Below, one piece after another: positions 42,452 through 47,216 of a stretch of 47,216 nt of DNA. The DNA lies in NCBI GenBank assembly GCA_015680685.1, contig MNCI01036173.1, positions 279,769-326,984 on the forward strand, given 5' to 3'. Each line of letters begins with the position of its first letter. Positions within the stretch are counted from its first letter, which is position 1. The notes below the pieces were generated by a model. That model did no database searches. It was given only the letters and a program-made list of their open reading frames with translations, and was not told where the DNA came from. The position numbers were made by a program, and so were the translations under genes. The DNA is from Gnetum montanum (Eukaryota > Streptophyta > Gnetopsida > Gnetales > Gnetaceae).

Positions 42452-43570
42452 TCAGACATAATACAGCTTGAGATACGAGTGATTCACCGAGTTGGTGAGC
42501 TTGTTGCCATCCATGTCCACCAGCTTGAAGGCTCCATTCCCAAAGGCTTTAGTGATCATGTAAGGGCCTTCCCAGTTGGTTGAGAATTTGATCACGTGCT
42601 CATGGAAGGCCTTGAGGATGAGGTCTTCCTTCTGCACTGGCCTTCGATGTGGGTCTACATGGTGCTTCTGATACTGCTTGCTTTGGTAGTGCTTGATGTG
42701 TCTCAGCATCTGTGTGCGCTCCTCCACCACCGAGTCAAGGTCAATGGTTCGTGACCCGTTGTTTTGGGCTTTTCTTACAACGTCCACAAGTATTATTCGG
42801 AGTGATCGTACCTGCAACTCAAGAGGCAATACAGCTTCAGATTCGTAAACAAGACTATAAGGGGTCTTACTTGTTGTAGTTCTGCACGTCATTCGGTAGG
42901 CCCATAGGAAATAGAGGATTTGCTCGTGCCACCACCTCTTACTATTGTTAAGCATCCGCTTCAGCAAGTTGATGATGGACTTATTTGTAGCCTCCGCCTA
43001 CCCGTTTGCCTGCGGATAGTAAGGGGAAGAAAATTATTGTTTAATGCCTAGATTGCTACAGAAGGTTTAAGTTTCTGTACTACTAAATTGTGGCCCATTG
43101 TTGATCACAATAGCCATTGGAAGCCCAAACCTTGTTACGATGTTGTCTAGGATAAAATGGCAAATTTGCTGCGACGTCGTCTTCCTTAGGGAAATAGCTT
43201 CCACCCACTTGGTAAAATACTTGGTGGAGGTGATAATGAAGCTATGCCTTGTAGAGGACTTAGGCGTGATAGGCCCTATGAGGTCTAATCCCCATTGTTG
43301 GAAGGGCCACGTGATTTGCATTGGGTGTAAGTTTGTAGGCGCTATGTGTATGAGATTTTCATATCTCTGGCACATGTTGCATGTCTTGACTTTCGATAGG
43401 CAGTCATGTTCCATGTGGGGCTAGTAGCATCCTAGGGATCTAATTTTGGTAGCCATAGCCCTAGGTGCTATGTGTCCACTGCATAATCCCTTATGTACAT
43501 CATTAACTACCTTCCGTGCTTGCTCGCCACCCAAACAGACCAGAAATATCCCGTCATAGGAGTGTCGGCA
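42452..43570 (-). pseudogene. integrase of element D
   Basis: Zinc region with C-x2-C in KTCNMCQRY. Core: WGLDLIGPITPKSS (first D), VINNGPQFSS (second D changed to N), and the E region in a decayed frame near 43000. The frame 42967-42452 is intact: WWHEQILYFLWAYRMT, the VDPHRRPVQKEDLILKAF linker, the GPY module FSTNWEGPYMITKAFGNGAF and the end HSYLKLYYV with its own stop. It provides the best view in the window of the integrase C-terminus of this family. Confidence 0.8.
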
Positions 43571-43739
43571 CAGGGCGTCGTTTCCCATGAGCATGTACTA
43601 CCGGGCATGCTTACAGATTCCATCTCTTTGGGTAGATTTCAATCCTCCTGGTGGCTCACTGTGTTGTAGATAAGTTTTAATGTTGTCACACCACTCCTAG
43701 GTATCCATAGCACTGAAAGATGCCACGTGCTCCACCTGA

Positions 43740-44650
43740 GTGATAGGCTCTGCACATTCTATAATAGAGATTGGCAGGTTTGCCAGTAAATGTGATGGAA
43801 TGTTAATGTAAGGGTAGCTAAAGTGTCTACCATGGTGTTTTCATTACCTGGCACATGTTGCACATCTGTGGTTGCAAATATCTTAAATAGAATTTTTGCT
43901 AGGTCGCAGTAGGGTTGCAAGTGCATAGCCTTGCAGGCGTAGACGTCAGTGACTTGATTCATGACTAGTTGTGAATCTCCTCAGATTTCTAGGTGTTGTA
44001 TGCGTAGTGCTCGGGCAGTTAAGAGGCCTCTAAGTAGCCCCTCATATTCTACCACATTGTTGGTGTAAGGGAACACAAATCGATAAGCTTATGGATAAAT
44101 TTCCCCAGAGGGGAAAGTGATTATGGCAACGACGCTACCCCCTTGTGCGTTTGGGGTGCCGTCTAAATGTAAGGTGGCTTTGAAATGTGATAGGATGAAT
44201 TAGACATTGCTAATGTATTCATCTAGAAATTCGGGGTCTATTATTTCCTGGTCGTTGATTGGCGAAGCCGTGAGTTGTGTTGCTATGGCTTGACCCTTTG
44301 TCGATGATTGACTTACATAGTGTAAATCGAACTCTACGATTATTACCTTCCATTGGGCTATCCTGCTACTTTCGTATAAGTTGTTAGTGATAGCCTGGAG
44401 TATGTTGCCCTTGTAAATGATATTGGTTATGCTACGGAACAGGTAATGCCACCACATTTTTGGTGTGAACACTAGGGCTAGGAAATTCCTCTCCACTTTG
44501 TTGTATCTTGCCTCATGCGCTATTAGCACATGACTTAGATAGTACACCGGTATCTAGGAACTGTCGTCTCGTTTCTGACACAGCAGTGCAGCTACAGATG
44601 TGTTGGAGGTGGCGAGGTAGATGAAGAAGGATTTTTCCCTTTGAACAAGG
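43740..44650 (-). pseudogene. RNase H and archaeal-type RNase H of element D (RT deleted)
   Basis: The connection domain starts at FFIYLATSNTSVAALLCQ (about 44620) and continues with YYLSHVLIAHEARYNKVE (44547-44200). The second RNase H is in broken frames to about 43740 (GDSQLVMNQVTDVYACKAMHLQPYCDL, then HVPGNENTMVDTLATL). Everything upstream in RT, including the YVDD box, is absent: at about 44650 the sequence passes directly into antisense-gene exon 5. Confidence 0.75.
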
Positions 44651-46277
44651 GTGATGAATGAAGATGCGAAGGCCCCAGTCTCGGAGGAAAGGGCCTTGGT
44701 TAAGAATAAAGGAGCTCCTGTTTCTAGGGCAGGGGCTCTTGTTATTAGGGAGCCTCCTACCAATGAAGAGAAACCTCCCTTGAATAAAAAAGATGCTAGT
44801 CTCTTGAAGGGAAAGGAACCAACACATGAGGAAGGGGGCCTGTGTGGACTTGGTAGGGTCCTCCACCAAGGCTACAGCCATCGTCTTGCATCAGCAAGAA
44901 GAAAGATCGTAGCTGGATACTAGTGAGTTTAGCGATACCTCTACCTTATTGTAGTCCATTTTGGCCATTGCTAATATGCTTAGTCATGCAACAGGTGCTA
45001 CTGCTGACACCGTGGGACCCCCTCCTATTCATGAGGAGTCATGGGCCGAGATCCCTAACAAGTTTGCGTTCATGCAGGAACTTGTCGACAACATGATCAA
45101 ACGCCTTCAACAAGTAGACCCTGATGCGGGTAAGTGCTAGTGTTAAATGCTCTTGTGTTGTTATGCTAAAACTTTTGAATTTGTCAATTTTGCTATGCTA
45201 ATGCGATTGCTATGCTCTTTGTGATGAGGCAGCCTCTCGGCTCAAATGGGACCCGACACGACCCATGAAAGTTGGCACCATGCCTACACTCTCACTTGAT
45301 GTGATCGAGGTTTCTCATCATGTGTTCAATGAGGCTTACAAGTGCATCTTGCACTCAGCACACTCTCTGTGGGAGTATAACCACATCAATGAGGATCTAT
45401 GGAAATGGGTCCTAAGTGTTAAGCAAAGAGAGGCCAAACTGGTCATTGATGTGGAGGATCTCAGGTCGAGGAATGAATTCCTCATAAACCGTAACCCTGA
45501 TGCTGAGGAGTAGTGTAAGGCTGTAGAAGACTATGCTAGATTTTGGATTGTCATTTGTCAGAACATCGAATCCACTTGTGAGATAGTTGAACAGTAAATG
45601 CAGATGGAATTGCTAGCCCAGAAGTGTTAAGACATGAAAGATATCAGCGCCAAGGTTTTCAAATAGGGGTGAACCCAGAGAAACCACAAACAAGTATACA
45701 AGCTGGAGAATGACACCCATCAAAAACTATACAGAGGTGCTGCTATGAAGGCATTCACGTATGAAGCATTCGTGAATGCCATCGGTGCTTCTGAGGCCTA
45801 CGCTAAGTTCAAAGAGCAGGTGAAGGTTACGGAATCTCCCAACATGAAAGTAGACCTTCCTATAGGAGAGACTGCAACCACACCCCCTTCCCTGGGACCT
45901 CTAGTATAGACAACTATGGAAAGGGAGAGAGTCACTACCGCGAATGCTGAACCTAGTGACAGGCGTTGGATGGACATCACGACATAGGAGATCTGGCTTC
46001 GTCTCAAGTTTGGTCTAGATCAGATACCTTTTAAGATCAATGTAGACACCTTTTAAGTTAGTCACTTTACTATGTAGGTGCTCATGCTATGTTGTAGTTT
46101 GCGTTTGTTGACCTAACTGACTAATTCATTCCTACGATGCAAGCTCCATATGAGAATGCAAGGCCCATAGAGGGAGGGAATGAAGAACCAGCAGAAGGCA
46201 ACATAGGGGAGGATGATGCACAAGTGGATGAAATGGAGACGAGCAGTGAAGGTGATGCAAATAGAGATGACCCATGA
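44651..46277 (+). pseudogene. antisense gene of element D, 3' half (exons 5-8)
   Basis: Exons: 44651 to about 44922 (charged, Lys/Glu-rich), 44995-45129, 45233 to about 46055, 46144-46277 (stop TGA, Glu/Asp-rich end). Exon 6 ends G|GTAAGT and exon 7 begins CC-TCT-CGG, giving ASRLKWDP where O has GAKLRWDP from G|GT. The intron position and phase are therefore identical. MPTLSLDVIEVSHHVFNEAYK matches LPTLSPEVKQVPRPVYDKV. LRLKFGLDQIP near the end matches LRRLEFGLGGSP. Exon 7 has several stops. Exons 1-4 are deleted. Intron 6 contains GCTATGC words, like the C/D LTRs. Confidence 0.78.
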
Positions 46278-46435
46278 CAGCATGGGATTTTCTTTTGAAA
46301 TTTTTGAAATGTTGGAATTTTGTAAAAGTTCACAAACATTGCCAACAGGTGACAGTTTTGAATAAAATGAAAAGCTTCACAAAAGAAACTGATTTTGCAT
46401 TAACTTGCATATTATATAAAGATTTCATGCTTTCT
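46278..46435 (+). other. 3' flank of the D antisense gene
   Basis: AT-rich, no gene. Confidence 0.4.
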
Positions 46436-46615
46436 TATGCTGGTTTTAGGCCATTTCAGGCCATTCCCAAAAGAAATAGTTTTTTAACAAAGCAAAAAAA
46501 GATGATGCTAGTTTTTGGCTATTTCAAGCCATAGCATAGCAATGCCAGAAGGATGGCATGTTATCAAAGAGAAAAGCAATAATGCTAGTTTTAGACCATT
46601 TTGGACCATAATGTA
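46436..46615. repeat. hairpin-unit array between antisense gene and PR, element D
   Basis: GGTTTTAGGCC-ATTTC-AGGCC (about 46441), AGTTTTTGGCT-ATTTC-AAGCC (about 46510) and AGTTTTAGACC-ATTTT-GGACC (about 46583). The ATTTC loop is the same as in O and I; the stem GGCC/GGCC to GGCT/AGCC is a compensating change. Confidence 0.8.
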
Positions 46616-47010
46616 GCATGCCAAAAGGAAAGCATGTTATCAAAGTAGAGAAGAAGCAAATTCATAAGGGATGGCAACTGGGCAGGAAACAATAGGGTTG
46701 CTATGCTATGCGTAGCTGCCTCTTAACCCATCGCAGGTTGATTGGAATGTAGGACTAAGGTGTTTTGCCAGAGCCCTTGTTCATATCATCATCCTCTGCT
46801 TGGAAGGGCAACTCAACCCATGCATCTTCGATTCAGGAGTCAGCTTGCTGGGCCGATCCTTCCGTTGGATGGTTAATGCATGTGTGAGTAGATGCCTCAC
46901 ACTTAGAGGTTGTGACCTCTCAGCCCTGCTCCATGTCCACATTACTGATTGCTTATGTTGCTACTTCATCACCATGGATCACCACCTTCCTACTAGTGTA
47001 TGGTAAGTGG
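46616..47010. other. region between D array and PR
   Basis: No gene seen on +. On the minus strand it should hold the protease tail but is decayed. A GCTATGCTATGC word lies at about 46698. Confidence 0.4.
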
Positions 47011-47015
47011 ATTTC

Positions 47016-47216
47016 CTAGTGTATAGGTGAGAAGATAGCCCTAAGTTGCGCTAACCATGATCTTCCCAAGATCAAGTTAAACCCAGGAATTTCCTCGACC
47101 ATGATAAAGATTGCGTCTGTGGGGAACTGGTCCCCTTCTACAAAGTCTATGTGAATTATGCCTTTCATCAGGATGTGTGCCCCGTTGAAGGATCTTAGAC
47201 ATGACATTGTTGTGGG
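47016..47216 (-). pseudogene. protease of element D, C-terminal part (cut by window edge)
   Basis: The 63-codon frame contains GIIHIDFVEGDQF and GFNLILGRSWLAQLRAIFSPIH, matching GIMTLDFIVGDQF and FNLILGRPWLAQL of the O protease. The active-site Asp would be past the window edge. Confidence 0.75.

Larger units (their letters stand above)
5608..47216 (-). mobile_element. Element C: Tat-lineage retrotransposon interrupted by O and D (runs off window)
   Basis: Own sequence: LTR pieces 5608-5898 and 36145-36983, then 36984 to about 40244 (3' noncoding, hairpin array, integrase, RNase H). Element O splits the LTR and element D splits the RNase H. The start at 5608 was set by aligning the LTR beginning with the D LTR: both share a GG-GC-CTAAA-AGTCT-GT-GATCA-ACA-G-ACTTA pattern. 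The remaining upstream genes would lie past the right window edge. Confidence 0.65.
40245..47216 (-). mobile_element. Element D: Tat-lineage retrotransposon with antisense gene (runs off window)
   Basis: Inserted in the C RNase H. Present: 3' LTR, PPT hairpin, array, integrase, RNase H, antisense-gene 3' half, array, and part of PR. Its proteins are clearly diverged from O and I (a different subfamily), close to C. RT and antisense exons 1-4 are deleted together, with the junction near 44650. Confidence 0.85.

Noticed and set aside
44513-44881. Minus-strand frame of 122 codons in element D
   Set aside because: Beyond about 44650 it lies opposite to antisense exon 5 and has no RT motifs. The plus-strand reading matches the family layout better.

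Overview
This window is repeat DNA from a land-plant nuclear genome, probably a large one. I see no host gene, tRNA, rRNA or organelle gene. Almost all of it consists of LTR retrotransposons of the Ty3/gypsy superfamily, nearly all transcribed from the minus strand and nested in one another. The dual RNase H order of the pol genes (RT, RNase H, a second archaeal-type RNase H, then integrase) points to the Tat/Ogre/Retand lineage. Single Ns and two N-runs (11574-11650, 24236-24545) show it is a draft scaffold. The species cannot be named from this sequence.

Layout. (1) Element E, 1 to about 4852, minus: a 5' end with LTR, PBS, gag, protease and an RNase H domain that precedes the RT region. 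(2) 4853-5607: no gene, but an inverted piece of a D-type LTR. (3) Element C, minus, starts at 5608. Its 3' LTR is cut by element O, and its RNase H is cut by element D at about 40244. (4) Element O, 5899-36139, minus, about 17.3 kb without its insert: LTRs, PBS, gag, PR, an antisense gene, RT-RNase H and integrase. (5) Element I, 8954-21844, minus, 12.9 kb, sits in the O integrase gene with a perfect GGATG target duplication. It has lost gag and nearly all of PR. (6) Element D, from about 40245 to the window end, minus.

The striking part is a module shared by O, I and D. Between PR and RT each carries a gene on the opposite (+) strand. In O and I it has its own TATA box, about eight exons and GT-AG introns whose positions match; D keeps the last exons with one intron at the identical position and phase. 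Because this gene is antisense to the genomic RNA, its introns would survive retrotransposition. Arrays of short hairpin units flank it and also follow the integrase gene. Within each array location the loop is conserved while stem bases change in compensating pairs. A further two-part hairpin spans the 3' LTR/polypurine-tract junction in O, I and C, and remains partly visible in D. In O and I a palindromic word, GCGTATACGC, and its relatives fill the LTRs, the O leader, and the antisense gene's 5' UTR and first intron. C and D use a different word, TAGCATAGC, in comparable places.

All copies are decayed to some degree, mostly by C-to-T/G-to-A stops. The best preserved are the I pol frame (613 codons with YVDD) and the I antisense exon 4.
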